The notes: generated from the sequence alone by a model not told the origin. DNA of 64,000 bases from Rhodoplanes tepidamans (GCF_030813915.1 NZ_JAUSUJ010000010.1:124001-188000), one strand, 5' to 3'. Numbered from the stretch's first letter, positions 8,975-19,211 are shown. A program made the numbers and translations.

Positions 8975-9858
8975 GCGACGACGGCCGCCACGGGCTGACC
9001 ATCATCGCCTTCGTGGGCAGCGTGTTCTCGCCCTATTACGCGTGGGCGCGCCGGCGCGCCGTCCCGCGTGGCGCCGCCGATCCGCACGACCACTGCGCCC
9101 TCAACGTCGCGCTCTACGGCGAGACCCGCCGCTGGGCGATGACCGAGCGCGGCCGCGCCGCGCTCCGCCGCGACGCGTCGAGCCTCGCGATCGGCCCGAG
9201 CGGGCTCGCCTGGGACGGCACCACCCTCACCATCACGATCGACGAGACCACCGTGCCGGTGCCGTCGCGGCTGCGCGGCACCGTGCGGGTGCGGCCCGCG
9301 GCGCTCACCGGCGCGAGCTTCGCGCTCGACGACGCCGGCCTGCATCTGTGGCGGCCGATCGCGCCCTGCGCCGCGGTCGAGGTCGATCTCGCCCGGCCGG
9401 AGCTCGCCTGGCGCGGCCACGGCTATCTCGACAGCAATCGCGGCGAGACGCCGCTCGAGAGCGCCTTCGTGTCGTGGGACTGGTCGCGGGCCGCCCTGAC
9501 GGACGGCGCCGCGGTGCTCTACCACGCGATCCGCCGCGGCGCCGCCGGCGCGACCGACGAGCGCGCCCTGGCGCTGCGCTTCGACCGCGGCGGCGGCGTG
9601 ACGCCGTTCGAGGCGCCGCACCGCATCGCGCTGCCGGACACGCTGTGGCGGGTGCCGCGCGAGACCCGGGCCGACACGCCGGACGCCATGACGGTGACCG
9701 AGACCTTCGAGGACTCGCCCTTCTACGCCCGCTCGCTGCTCACCGGCACGCTGCTCGGCGAGCCGGTGGCGGCCGTGCACGAGAGCCTGTCGCTCGACCG
9801 CTTCGCCGCCCCCTGGGTGCAGGCGATGCTGCCGTTCCGCATGCCGCGGCGGCGGTGA
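8773..9858 (+). CDS. crtC: Acyclic carotenoid 1,2-hydratase CrtC (start uncertain)
   Basis: CrtC adds water across the C1-C2 double bond of neurosporene or lycopene ends to make 1-hydroxy carotenoids for CrtD and CrtF. The recognisable family sequence begins at about base 8911 (GPRFDEPVAPGGYLWWYVDA) and continues through SVFSPYYAWAR to the stop at 9858. No ATG, GTG or TTG lies close upstream of that point in frame. The nearest ATG is 8773, which would give 361 residues and a 202-base overlap with crtD. Short CrtC proteins of about 280 residues are known and would start near base 9001. The product is certain; the start is not. Confidence 0.85.
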   Translation: MDGIVPAAGIPHPDSGPVSGGGQHASGTGRADGGPVGPAGSGRRDGGPRFDEPVAPGGYLWWYVDALSDDGRHGLTIIAFVGSVFSPYYAWARRRAVPRGAADPHDHCALNVALYGETRRWAMTERGRAALRRDASSLAIGPSGLAWDGTTLTITIDETTVPVPSRLRGTVRVRPAALTGASFALDDAGLHLWRPIAPCAAVEVDLARPELAWRGHGYLDSNRGETPLESAFVSWDWSRAALTDGAAVLYHAIRRGAAGATDERALALRFDRGGGVTPFEAPHRIALPDTLWRVPRETRADTPDAMTVTETFEDSPFYARSLLTGTLLGEPVAAVHESLSLDRFAAPWVQAMLPFRMPRRR

Positions 9859-10031
9859 GGCCGAGCGCGTCCTCCGCCGGAGTTCTCACCGGAGCAGCCC
9901 CCTCCGCTCATGCCCGCGCAGGCGCGCATCCAGGATGCGACGCGCCGTGGCGCCTCCTGGGTGCCCGCCTTCGCGCGGACGAGCGGAGCGTGAGGAGATG
10001 GGGCGATCGATGGCCGGCCTTCAGCCGCGGC

Positions 10032-10202
10032 TCACTTGTCGGGCGCGCCGGGGGCGCCGGCCGAGTGGTCCGAATAGGCGCGCTTGAAGGCATCGCGGTT
10101 GCTGCGCTTGCGCGTGAAGGCGACGAGCTGCATCACCGCGAAGGCCAGGAAGGCCCCGAGCGTCATCAGGGCGAGCGAGGGGATGAAAGCGTCCCACGAC
10201 AT
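10032..10202 (-). CDS. 56-residue single-span membrane protein in the photosynthesis cluster
   Basis: A short gene with GAGGA five bases before its ATG. The product begins MSWDAFIPSLALMTLGAFLA, has one hydrophobic span at about residues 6-29, and then a basic cytoplasmic-type tail (TRKRSNRDAFKRAYSDHS), so N-out/C-in is likely. It lies downstream of bchJ on the same strand, with the convergent crtC 173 bases away. I do not recognise a named family. The clean ribosome site, coding-like third positions and one clear transmembrane helix argue that it is real. It may be an accessory protein of pigment synthesis or membrane assembly, but that is only context. Confidence 0.7.
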   Translation of the reverse strand: MSWDAFIPSLALMTLGAFLAFAVMQLVAFTRKRSNRDAFKRAYSDHSAGAPGAPDK

Positions 10203-10397
10203 GGCGTCCTCGTGTCTGCTGGTGTGACGACTGCCGGGAGGCTCACGGCCCCGCGCGGCCCGGCGCGGCGCGCCTTTGTCGAGCCAACGCGACGGCCCGG
10301 CTTTCGATCCGTTCGGTGTGGCGAAGCGCGCCAGACACGGCCGATCGCCGCGCCGGAAAATCCGCATCCTGATGATCAGCACCGCTCCGGATGGCCG

Positions 10398-10426
10398 CGT
10401 GCCCCGGACAGGAGGCCCGGGACACG
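10398..10426. repeat. Short CGTGTCCCGGG-type palindrome
   Basis: CGTGCCCCGGACA at 10398-10410 is followed after five bases by CCCGGGACACG at 10416-10426, an imperfect inverted repeat. The same outer sequence bounds the larger elements at 22403-22522 and 39604-39770, so this looks like a reduced copy of one dispersed family. It lies between the 56-residue gene and bchJ and could act as a transcript-processing hairpin. Confidence 0.55.
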
Positions 10427-10468
10427 AGGCTTCCGCGGTAGCGGCCGCCGAGAGGAGTCGATCAGAGG

Positions 10469-11125
10469 TCAGCGCCAGCGGATCTCGAACGCGCAGGCAG
10501 GCGCGCCTGCCGCTTCGCAGGCGGTCTCGATGACGCGTGCGTTCCGGTGCACCAGGGTGCGGAACAGGCGCTCGAAGGTGGCGCCGTAGTAGTCGCAGAC
10601 CGGCCCCTCGGCGCGGGCGCCGCGGCACACCGGGTTGCCGGCGATGCGGAAGCGCACCGGATGGCCGGGCACCGCGGTGAAGATGCCGGATCCCGCGAAG
10701 GTCCAGGAATGCTTGCCGATGGCGGCGAGCAGGATCCGCGCCGAGATCGCCGCCGGCAGGACTTTCAGGATCGGCTGGATCGGCTTCGGGATGCGGTTCG
10801 CCAGGAGATAGTCGGCGGTGAGCAGGCCGGCCTGGCGCCCCACCGCCCTGGCCCGCGCGATGCCGAGCTCGGCGCGCACCACGGTGTGGATGGCGACGAC
10901 GTCGCGCTCGTCGACCATGTGGTCGGGGGCGTGCACGAGATGGTGCGACAGAGCGGCGAGCCCGAACAGCCGCGCCGTCTCGGCGTCGCCCACCTGCTCG
11001 CGCAGCGCCTCGATCATCCGGATGATGGCGTTCGGCCCGATGCGGGCGATGCCGTCGGTGGCGTGACCGTGAGCATGGAACTGCTCGTCGCCTGCAACAC
11101 GACTCACGGGTTCGACGCTGCTCAC
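10469..11125 (-). CDS. bchJ: BchJ, V4R-domain bacteriochlorophyll synthesis protein
   Basis: BchJ was named 4-vinyl reductase; later work assigns that reaction to other enzymes and suggests an accessory role in Mg-protoporphyrin handling. The 218-residue protein carries the V4R domain in its C-terminal half, with NPVCRGARAEGPVCDYYGATFERLFRTL-type features (two cysteines, Tyr-Tyr-Gly and the phenylalanine-rich helix). It starts with GTG at 11125, preceded by AGGAA at eight bases. It follows bchE on the same strand, 79 bases downstream, as in other purple bacteria. A 9-base-pair hairpin in that gap may attenuate or protect the bchE transcript. Confidence 0.88.
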   Translation of the reverse strand: MSSVEPVSRVAGDEQFHAHGHATDGIARIGPNAIIRMIEALREQVGDAETARLFGLAALSHHLVHAPDHMVDERDVVAIHTVVRAELGIARARAVGRQAGLLTADYLLANRIPKPIQPILKVLPAAISARILLAAIGKHSWTFAGSGIFTAVPGHPVRFRIAGNPVCRGARAEGPVCDYYGATFERLFRTLVHRNARVIETACEAAGAPACAFEIRWR

Positions 11126-11165
11126 GACGACCGTTCCTGCGAAACTGGGCAGCCCGACGGGCGGC

Positions 11166-11188
11166 CCCTCTCCCGCGAGGGGAGAGGG
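11166..11188. terminator. GC hairpin between bchE and bchJ
   Basis: CCCTCTCCC (11166-11174), five-base loop, GGGAGAGGG (11180-11188): a perfect 9-base-pair stem without a T-run. It belongs to a family of similar CTCTCCC/GGGAGAG hairpins at 19335, 41854, 41958 and 49014. It could be a dispersed element acting as an mRNA stabiliser or a weak terminator. Confidence 0.5.
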
Positions 11189-11204
11189 TTCGAACGCGGC
11201 CGCC

Positions 11205-12761
11205 TCAGCAGGCCCGCACGGCTTCCTTCTTCTCGCCCTTCTTCTTGCGGCCCTTGGGGGCGGCCTGCAGGTCGGCGGACTGCGCCTCGGTGATGGTGCG
11301 CGTCTCGTCGAACTTGAAGTCGACCTTCTTGGATTGCGGCCCCCAGTAGCCGACGCGGCCGAGATCGTAGAACTTCCGCTCGAACGAGCTCTTCAGATAG
11401 GCCTTCATGCAGCCCATCATGTAGCGGCGCTTCTCGCGGTCCCGGATGAACGGATACTCGAGGAACATCTTCCGCATGTAGAAGCGGCGGTAGTTGTGCA
11501 TCACGCGGTCGAGCAGCTCGGGCCGCGTCATCGCGTCCGGCTTCATGATCGGCGTGACGAAGTTGTACTTCTCGAAGTCGAACACCTCGACCTTGTCGCC
11601 CATCTCCTGGAACAGGTCGGAGAACGGCCACGGCGTGTACATCGACCAGTTGGCCATGTCGCAGCCCCAGTCGCGGGCCATCTGGTAGGTCTCTTCGAGC
11701 GTCTCGCGGGTCTCGTTCTCGAGGCCGACGATGAACTGCGCCTCGGAGACGATGCCGTGCTTGCGCAGGAGCTCGATGGCGCGCTTGTTCTGCGCCACCG
11801 TGGTCTCCTTGTTGAACAGGTCGAGCTTGAGCTGCGCCGCCGCCTCGGTGCCGAGCGAGATGTGGATCAGGCCGGCCTTGCGGTAGAGCGGCAGCAGCGC
11901 CTCGTCGCGCAGCACGTCGGTGACGCGGGTGTTGATGCCCCACAGCACCGGCAGCTTGCGGCGCACCAGCTCCTCGCACAGCGCCACGAACTTCTTGCGG
12001 TGGATGGTCGGCTCCTCGTCGGCCAGGATGAAGAAGCCGACGTCGAACTCCTTCACCAGCACCTCGATCTCGTCGACCACCTTGATCGGGTCGCGGACCC
12101 GGTAGGTGCGCCAGAACTTCCACTGCGAGCAGAACGAGCAGGTGAACGGGCAGCCGCGGGCGAAGTTCGGCACCGCCAGCCGGGTGCCGAGCGGGATGTA
12201 GTGGTACTGGTTCCAGTTGAGGATGCCCCAGTCGGGGCTCAGCATGTCGAGGTTCTCGATCGGCGGCGCCGCCGCGGTGGCGACGATGTTGGCGCCGTCC
12301 GAGTAGGCGATGCCCTTGACGCCGTCGGGGTTCTTCTTGAACTCGCCGGAGTCGACCGCGCGCACCAGGTCGAGCAGGATCTGCTCGCCCTCGCCGCGGA
12401 TGACGACGTCGATCCACGGCGCCTCGGCCAGCACCTGCTTGTACATGAAGGTCGCATGGATGCCGCCGATCACCGTGATGGCGTTCGGATGCTCCTCCTT
12501 GGCGATCTGCAGCGCCCGCTCGGCCTTGTAGATGGCCGGCGTGATGGCGGTGGCGCCGATGATGTCCGGCTTCTCGCGGCGGAACTCCTCGCGGAGCTGC
12601 TCCTCCGTGAGATCGTCCGTCATCGCGTCGATGAAGCGGACGTCGGTGTAGCCGTTGGCCTTGAGGGTGCCCGCGAGATAGGCGACCCAGGCGGGCGGCC
12701 AGTTGCCGGCGATCTCCGCTCCGCCCGAGTGGTAGTTGGGATGCAGGAGCAGAATGCGCAT
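11205..12761 (-). CDS. bchE: Anaerobic Mg-protoporphyrin IX monomethyl ester cyclase BchE
   Basis: BchE forms the isocyclic ring E of (bacterio)chlorophyll without oxygen, using water as oxygen source. It needs cobalamin and S-adenosylmethionine. The 518-residue protein has an N-terminal B12-binding domain (about residues 1-150, [10 protein letters not shown]) and a radical SAM domain with the cluster cysteines Cys204, Cys208 and Cys211 in [13 protein letters not shown]. The C-terminus is unusually lysine-rich ([15 protein letters not shown]). GGGAGG lies eight bases before the ATG. The upstream region carries an elaborate TGTCA half-site array. No oxygen-dependent cyclase gene (acsF) is in this window, so aerobic synthesis cannot be judged. 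Confidence 0.95.
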   Translation of the reverse strand: MRILLLHPNYHSGGAEIAGNWPPAWVAYLAGTLKANGYTDVRFIDAMTDDLTEEQLREEFRREKPDIIGATAITPAIYKAERALQIAKEEHPNAITVIGGIHATFMYKQVLAEAPWIDVVIRGEGEQILLDLVRAVDSGEFKKNPDGVKGIAYSDGANIVATAAAPPIENLDMLSPDWGILNWNQYHYIPLGTRLAVPNFARGCPFTCSFCSQWKFWRTYRVRDPIKVVDEIEVLVKEFDVGFFILADEEPTIHRKKFVALCEELVRRKLPVLWGINTRVTDVLRDEALLPLYRKAGLIHISLGTEAAAQLKLDLFNKETTVAQNKRAIELLRKHGIVSEAQFIVGLENETRETLEETYQMARDWGCDMANWSMYTPWPFSDLFQEMGDKVEVFDFEKYNFVTPIMKPDAMTRPELLDRVMHNYRRFYMRKMFLEYPFIRDREKRRYMMGCMKAYLKSSFERKFYDLGRVGYWGPQSKKVDFKFDETRTITEAQSADLQAAPKGRKKKGEKKEAVRAC

Positions 12762-12836
12762 GGCGAAACCTCCCGGGTGTACGCGATCAGCGATGTCGAT
12801 CGGCGAGTTCGATCTAAGCGGGTTCGATCAGTGAGA

Positions 12837-12893
12837 GTGATTGTCAATCACCATTAGACAACAGCGACTGACAATCGGAATTGACAATTGTCA
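12837..12893 (-). promoter_or_regulatory. Composite operator of bchE: half-site array plus two palindromes
   Basis: Between crtB and bchE lie AGACA 12856, TGACA 12869 and TGACA 12882 (13-base period), preceded by TGTCA at 12842, 14 bases before the first. Read on the minus strand this is three direct TGTCA/TGTCT half-sites and one inverted half-site, the same design as at crtE/crtD. Two perfect palindromes overlap it: GTGATTG-T-CAATCAC (12837-12851) and TGACAATTGTCA (12882-12893). PpsR/CrtJ control is inferred. The centre spacing does not fit an FNR box (TTGAT-N4-ATCAA). Confidence 0.6.
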
Positions 12894-12921
12894 TGCGGGG
12901 GCCGCCGCGGCGGCCTCCGCG

Positions 12922-13984
<1,063 letters not shown>

Positions 13985-14013
<29 letters not shown>

Positions 14014-15532
14014 GGGGCACCAGGGAGTCGAGCACGCGGGCGGACGACAGGACGCCGGGCAGGCCGGCGCCCGGATGGGTGCCGGCGCCGACCAGGAACA
14101 GCCGGTCGACCTCCTCGCTGCGGTTGTGGGGACGGAACCACGCGCTCTGGGTGAACACGGGCTCGAAGCCGAAGGCGGCGCCGAGAACCGAGCGCAGACG
14201 CGTGTGGAAATCCTGCGGCGTGACGATGCGGGACGTGACGACGTTCTCCTCCAGCCCGGGCAGGACCGTGCGGGAGAGGGCGTCGGAGATCGCTCGTCGA
14301 TACGGCTCGGCGGCGTGCGCCCAGTCGGTCCCGCCCGCCAGGTTCGGCACCGGCGAGAGGACGTAGAAGGTGTCGCAGCCGGGCGGCGCCAGCGACGGGT
14401 CGGTCGCGGTCGGGTGATGGAGATACAGGCTGAAGTCCGGCGCCAGCACCTTGCGGTCGAAGATGTCGTGCAGGAGCTCCTTGTAGCGGGGCCCGAGCAG
14501 GATCGTGTGGTGGGGCACGCCGCGATACTGGCGCCTCGTCCCGAAATACCAGACGAACAGGCTCATCGAGTAGCGGGCGCGGCCGAGCTTCCGGTCGGTC
14601 CAGCGGCGCCGCACCTCGGCGGGCAGCAGGTGCTTGTAGGTCCAGGCGGCGTCGGCGTTCGACACCACGATGTCGGCCGCGATCGTCTCGCCCGAGGCGA
14701 GCCTGACGCCGGTGGCCGCACCGCGGTCGACCGTGATGGCGGCGACCTCGGCGTTGCAGCGGATGGTGTTGCCCTGCCCCTCGATCAGCCCGACCAGACC
14801 CTTGACCAGCGCACCGGTGCCGCCCTTCGGGAACCAGACGCCGAACTTGTTCTGCAGATAGGTGATCAGGCAGTAGATCGAGGTGACGGCGAACGGGTTG
14901 CCGCCGATGAACAGCGGGTGGAAGGACAGCGCGATGCGGATGCGGGGGTCCTTCACGTAGCGCGCGGCGAGGCCGTGGACGGTGCGCCAGCTCTGCAACC
15001 GGACGAAGTCCGGCAGCACCTTCGCCATCGAGGCGAGCGAGTGGAACGGCACGTTCGACAGCTTCTCGAAGCCGACCTCGTAGATCGCCTTGCTCTTCTC
15101 GAGGAAGCGCTCCCAGCCCTCGACGTCGCCGGGGGCGAGGCGGGCGACCTCGCGGCGCATGGCGTCGAGATCGCTGCATTCCGTGTAGGTTTCGCCGTCG
15201 TCGAACCGGATCTGGTAGTACGGATCGATCGGCTCGAGCGTGATGTCGTCGGAGAACTTGCGGCCGGCGAGCGACCACAGCTCCTCGAACACCTTCGGGA
15301 GCGTCACGATGGTCGGGCCGGCATCGAACGTGAAGCCGTCCTGGCGGAACACGTAGGCACGCCCGCCGGGCTGGTCGAGCTTCTCCAGCACGGTGACACG
15401 CCAGCCCCGCGCGCCGAGCCGGACGGCGGCCGCGAGGCCCCCGAACCCGCTCCCGATCACGATGGCATGCGGCGCGCGGCGTCCGGGTTCGACCCCGGCG
15501 GAAGGCGGCCTGTCGAGTGTCAAGCTGGACAT
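13985..15532 (-). CDS. crtI: Phytoene desaturase CrtI
   Basis: CrtI performs successive desaturations of phytoene to neurosporene or lycopene. The number of steps cannot be read from sequence. The 515-residue protein starts MSSLTLDRPPSAGV and has a FAD-binding fold IVIGSGFGGLAAAVRL (GxGxxG at 27-32), FDAGPTI, and the C-terminal LFLVGAGTHPGAGLPGV motif of carotenoid desaturases. An in-frame ATG at 15577 would add 15 residues. That start would place the TGT-N12-ACA operator (15543-15560) inside the coding sequence, so 15532 is preferred. crtI overlaps crtB by 29 bases and is the first gene of the pair. Confidence 0.95.
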
Positions 15533-15542
15533 CACGCCCGAC

Positions 15543-15560
15543 TGTAACAGCGAATTGACA
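15543..15560 (-). promoter_or_regulatory. PpsR/CrtJ-type TGT-N12-ACA site upstream of crtI
   Basis: TGTAACAGCGAATTGACA is a perfect TGT-N12-ACA palindrome ending 11 bases before the chosen crtI ATG. It overlaps the place where an RNA polymerase or leader would sit. It matches the redox-dependent PpsR/CrtJ repressor consensus. The repressor gene itself is not in the window. Confidence 0.75.
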
Positions 15561-15678
15561 GTCGAGCTAGGCCGCACAACGCCGAATGGCGATATTCGTG
15601 GTTCTACTCATGCGACACAGTGAATGGGGAGGAACGGCCGATCGCGGCGAGTGTCACCAGTGTGGGCAACCCGCTCGT

Positions 15679-15764
15679 AGCCCGCATGGGAGCCCGAAGG
15701 GCGCAACGCGGGGAGCAGCGCCTGGAGCCTCCGATCCCGCATTCCGTTTCACTCCATGCGGGCT
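15679..15764. repeat. Rhizobial-type AGCCCGCATGG...CCATGCGGGCT palindromic element
   Basis: AGCCCGCATGG (15679-15689) and CCATGCGGGCT (15754-15764) are perfect 11-base inverted arms. Between them is the internal sequence typical of dispersed 'TAGCCCGGATG...' repeats of Hyphomicrobiales genomes (GCGCAACGCGGGGAGC, then GATCCCGCATTCCG). It lies between the end of bchO and the crtI promoter and may terminate the bchO transcript. Confidence 0.65.
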
Positions 15765-15785
15765 GCCGAAGTCAGGATCGGCGCC

Positions 15786-16673
15786 TTACCGGTCGTCCGG
15801 CCCCACCTCGCCCCAGAACTCGTCGATGAGGCCGGCGATCTCGGCCGGCTTCTCCTCGTGGGCGAGGTGGCCGAGGGTGCGCAGGCACACCACCCGGGCG
15901 CCGGGGACGAGGTCGCGGGCCTGGAAGGACTCGTCGGGCGGCACCGTGCCGTCGCGGCCGCCGGCGATCAGCAGGAGCGGCACGTCGAGGCGCGGCAGCT
16001 CGGCGGTCAGCGGCGCCAGATCCCAGCTCGCCATCATCGTGAGGGCGGCGTGGACGTGGCCGGGATTGCGGGCGAGCCGGGCGTAGAGCGCCTCGCCGTC
16101 GGCCGTGATGGTCGAGCCGGTGGAGTTCAGGATCCCGCGGATCGGGCCGTGGCCCTCGGCCCACCAGGCGAACAGGCGGGCCGTCAGGGTGTTGGCGGCG
16201 AGCACGCGGGCGATCGGCGCGAAGGTGTGGCCGGCGACGCCGCGGAAGGGAATCAGCGCGCCGTTGATCGAGACGATGCCGCGCGGCGCGATCATGCCGT
16301 CGAGCGCCATGCGGATCAGCACGGCGGCGCCGGCCGAGTGCCCGGCGACGAGATCTGGGCGGATCGCCAGCACATCGAGAAGGGCGCGCACCGCCGCCGC
16401 CATGCCGGGGAGCGACAGGCTCGAATCGTCGGGGCTGCGGGTGAAGCCGTGGCCGGGCAGGTCCGGCGCCACCACGGTGAAGTGCTGCGCGAGGCGCGGT
16501 GCGAGATCGCGCCACGAATGCGTCGCCGCTCCGGTGCCATGGAGGAGCAGCAGCACCGGGCCCTGCCCGAGCTGCTGAACGTGCCAGTGAATCCCTCCCG
16601 CCTCGACGAAGCGGCTCGCGGCGCGGTTCGGCCAGTCACGGCCGTCGCGGTCCCAGGCCAGAGGATCACCCAT
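15786..16673 (-). CDS. bchO: BchO, alpha/beta hydrolase associated with Mg chelatase
   Basis: BchO is an alpha/beta-hydrolase-fold protein found in photosynthesis clusters, usually with bchI and bchD, and thought to assist Mg insertion; its reaction is unknown. The 295-residue protein has the BchO-like N-terminus GGIHWHVQQLGQGPVLLLLHGTGAATHSW (oxyanion HGTG), the nucleophile elbow GHSAGA, and a C-terminal LRTLGHLAHEEKP with the expected histidine. Here it is not attached to bchID but lies between fbp and crtI. The match to BchO is clearly better than that of the second hydrolase at 18090-19211. Confidence 0.85.
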   Translation of the reverse strand: MGDPLAWDRDGRDWPNRAASRFVEAGGIHWHVQQLGQGPVLLLLHGTGAATHSWRDLAPRLAQHFTVVAPDLPGHGFTRSPDDSSLSLPGMAAAVRALLDVLAIRPDLVAGHSAGAAVLIRMALDGMIAPRGIVSINGALIPFRGVAGHTFAPIARVLAANTLTARLFAWWAEGHGPIRGILNSTGSTITADGEALYARLARNPGHVHAALTMMASWDLAPLTAELPRLDVPLLLIAGGRDGTVPPDESFQARDLVPGARVVCLRTLGHLAHEEKPAEIAGLIDEFWGEVGPDDR

Positions 16674-16789
16674 GCTGAAACGTCACGATCGAAAATTCTG
16701 TCGGGCCACGGCTCGAAAACGATACGCCGGGCGGATGCAGGCGGATCAGCGCCGGAGCCCCTCCGGCGCCGTCCGGTCGCGTCGCAATG

Positions 16790-17863
16790 TCACTTCGCGG
16801 TGTGGAACAGCTCGTCGGCCTTGAACTTCGGCGTCTCGTAGCTGCGCCCGCTGTGGTCGCGGTGATAGGCCTCGATGCGCTCCACCTCCTCGCGCGAGCC
16901 GAAGATCAGCGCGATGCGCTGGTGCAGCTTGGACGGCTTGATGTCGAGGATGCGGTCCTGGCCCGTGATGGCCATGCCGCCGGCCTGCTCGGCGATCATG
17001 GCGATCGGATTGGCCTCGTACATCAGCCGCAGCTTGCCGGGCTTGCCGGGATCGCGGGTGTCGCGCGGATACATGAACACGCCGCCGCGGATCAGGATGC
17101 GGTGGCAATCGGCCACCAGCGAGGCGATCCACCGCATGTTGAAGTCCTTGCCGCGCGGCCCGGTCTTGCCCTCCAGGCACTCGTCCACGTAGCGCTTCAC
17201 GGCCGGTTCCCAGAACCGCGCGTTGGACGCGTTGATGGCGAACTCCTGGGTGGTCGGCGGCATCTTGATGCGCGGATGGGTGAGGATGAACTCGCCCAGA
17301 TGCGGATCGAGCGTGAAGCCGTGCACTCCGGTGCCGACCGTGATGACCAGCATGGTCGACGGTCCGTAGATGGCGTAGCCGGCGCACACCTGCTTGGTGC
17401 CGGGCTGCAGGAAGTCCTCGGGCCGCGGCTCCACCCCGGGATTGGGAGCGCGCAGAATCGAGAAGATGCTGCCGACCGGGGCGTTGACGTCGATGTTGGA
17501 GGAGCCGTCGAGGGGGTCGAAGAGGAGAAGATACTTGCCGCGTGGATAGCGGGGCGGGATCGCCCATGGCATATCCATCTCCTCGGAGGCCATGCCGGCC
17601 AGCTGTCCGCCCCACTCGTTGGCGCGGATGAACATGTCGTTGGCGATGACGTCGAGCTTCTGCTGGGTCTCGCCCTGGATGTTGGTGGTGCCCGCCTGAC
17701 CGAGGGCACCCCCGAGCGCACCGTTGGCCACCCGTCGGGCGATCGCCTTGCAGGCGAGGCCGACATCGATGATCAGGGCACTGAAATCGCCGGTGGCTTC
17801 GGGGAATCTGCGTCTTTCTTCAATCAGGAACTGCGACAGCGTCGTGTGATCGGTGAGCATCAT
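16790..17863 (-). CDS. fbp: Class I fructose-1,6-bisphosphatase
   Basis: The enzyme removes the 1-phosphate of fructose 1,6-bisphosphate for gluconeogenesis and the Calvin cycle. The 357-residue protein has the class I signature: the metal site [20 protein letters not shown], the substrate region with [12 protein letters not shown], and the C-terminal [20 protein letters not shown] precedes a double ATG (17863 and 17860), and the second has the better spacing. Its place inside the photosynthesis cluster, between bchO and the bchD side, suggests coupling of carbon fixation to phototrophy. No other cbb gene is present here. Confidence 0.95.
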   Translation of the reverse strand: MMLTDHTTLSQFLIEERRRFPEATGDFSALIIDVGLACKAIARRVANGALGGALGQAGTTNIQGETQQKLDVIANDMFIRANEWGGQLAGMASEEMDMPWAIPPRYPRGKYLLLFDPLDGSSNIDVNAPVGSIFSILRAPNPGVEPRPEDFLQPGTKQVCAGYAIYGPSTMLVITVGTGVHGFTLDPHLGEFILTHPRIKMPPTTQEFAINASNARFWEPAVKRYVDECLEGKTGPRGKDFNMRWIASLVADCHRILIRGGVFMYPRDTRDPGKPGKLRLMYEANPIAMIAEQAGGMAITGQDRILDIKPSKLHQRIALIFGSREEVERIEAYHRDHSGRSYETPKFKADELFHTAK

Positions 17864-18089
17864 CGGTCTCCCAATCGTCAACTCATAACGTCCACGACGA
17901 GCAGGCTGCAAGCGGGAAAGGGCCTCGGAACCGAAGCTGCCGGCCTTTCTCGGGGGAACCGCCGGCGTCGCTTGCTCGCGTCCCGATCACTATAATCTCG
18001 CGGCTGCGGGAAGACCACGTTTATGTACCATCACGAAGCAAAAACCGCCTGCGACGCGGAAGGCGCGCCGCAGCCGGTCGACGGAGAGA

Positions 18090-19211
18090 TCATCCGGCCG
18101 GCGCCGTCACGCGCGCGGGCGTGAGCGACCCGAGGAACGCATCGTAGATGCGTGCGACGTCGCCGGGGCGCTCGAAATGCGGGAAGGCGCCGGTGTCGAA
18201 CACCGTCACGGTCCAGTTGGGACGCCCGGCGAGACCGTCGAGCTGTGCATAGTCGACAAAGTCCCCGCGCGTGCCGTGCACCACCAGCACCGGCAGGCGG
18301 AGCTGCTCGTAGACGCGGGTGATGTCACGGCTGAACAGCAGGCCGCCGACGAAATAGAACGGGGCGTGCTCGGCGCCCGGCTGGTGCGAGGTCAGGTAGT
18401 CGTAGTCCCGCAGGCCTTCGTCGATATTCTTGGACCCCCACGCCTTTTCGAGGAACCAGCGGGCGCTCGGCCGGGTGTTCAGGAGATCGAAGACGGCGCG
18501 CCCCCACACCGGGAACGAGAACGCGCCGCGCAGGACCGTGCTGCCGCGCGTGCTGCCGGGTGGCCCGTAATAGGGTCCGCGCGAGTCGAGCCCGGTCGGG
18601 CTGACGAGAACGACGCTGCGGAACGAGGCCGGCGCCTCGGCGGCGGCGCGGGCCAGGAACTCGCTGCCGAGCGACAGCGCGATCGCGTCGACCGGGGCGT
18701 CGCCGTGGATGCGCTTGATCTCCTCCACCATGGCCAGGATCGCGTCGGTCATCAGGCGCGGCGTGTAGGTGCGGTCGCTGCGCTCGGAGAAGCCGAAGCC
18801 GGGGAGGTCGAGGGCGTAGACCGGGCGCCGGGTGCGCTCGCGCTCGTAGAGCGGCTTGACCTCGTAGGCGGAGGCGGCGGCGTTGACGCTGTGGATCAGG
18901 AGGAGCGGCGGCAGGCTCGTGTCCTCGGCCGTCGCCGCTTCGGCGGCCGGCGCGGTCGTCGGGGCCGGGCCGTCGGCGTAGTAGCTGATGCGGCCGGCGA
19001 TCGAATCCATGTCGCGCTGGTCGCCCGGCAGGGCCGGCGGCAGCCGCATGCGGTTGGGGATCAGGAAGGTGCTGCAGGCGATCCAGCCGAGCGCCGCCAC
19101 GGCCGGGACGGCGGCGAGCCCGCGCACCCAGCCGGCGCCGGTGCCGCGGCGGCCGGCATTGATGCCGCGGGCCGGCACCGCACGGCGGGCGAGAGTCGTC
19201 TTCGTCGACAT
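18090..19211 (-). CDS. Membrane-anchored alpha/beta hydrolase next to bchD
   Basis: A 373-residue alpha/beta hydrolase with an N-terminal basic stretch and one hydrophobic helix (about residues 30-52), so it is probably anchored in the inner membrane with the catalytic domain outside. The nucleophile elbow is ALSLGSEF (Ser in S-L-G, with Ala replacing the usual first Gly), and a late histidine lies in GAFPHFERPGD. LLLIHSVNAAASAYEVKPLYE resembles the oxyanion region. GAGG sits eight bases upstream of the ATG. It lies 163 bases downstream of bchD on the same strand, where other genomes have bchO. It is unlike the BchO at 15786. Substrate unknown; an ester-bond role in pigment or lipid metabolism is a guess. 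Confidence 0.75.
   Translation of the reverse strand: MSTKTTLARRAVPARGINAGRRGTGAGWVRGLAAVPAVAALGWIACSTFLIPNRMRLPPALPGDQRDMDSIAGRISYYADGPAPTTAPAAEAATAEDTSLPPLLLIHSVNAAASAYEVKPLYERERTRRPVYALDLPGFGFSERSDRTYTPRLMTDAILAMVEEIKRIHGDAPVDAIALSLGSEFLARAAAEAPASFRSVVLVSPTGLDSRGPYYGPPGSTRGSTVLRGAFSFPVWGRAVFDLLNTRPSARWFLEKAWGSKNIDEGLRDYDYLTSHQPGAEHAPFYFVGGLLFSRDITRVYEQLRLPVLVVHGTRGDFVDYAQLDGLAGRPNWTVTVFDTGAFPHFERPGDVARIYDAFLGSLTPARVTAPAG

Noticed and set aside
12762-12921. Cobalamin riboswitch or FNR/FixK box upstream of bchE
   Set aside because: The leader is too short and lacks the B12-box. The palindrome GTGATTGTCAATCAC has a five-base centre and does not fit TTGAT-N4-ATCAA.
15533-15577. Upstream start for crtI adding 15 residues
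   Set aside because: It would place the perfect TGT-N12-ACA operator inside the coding region, and the added residues are not typical of CrtI.
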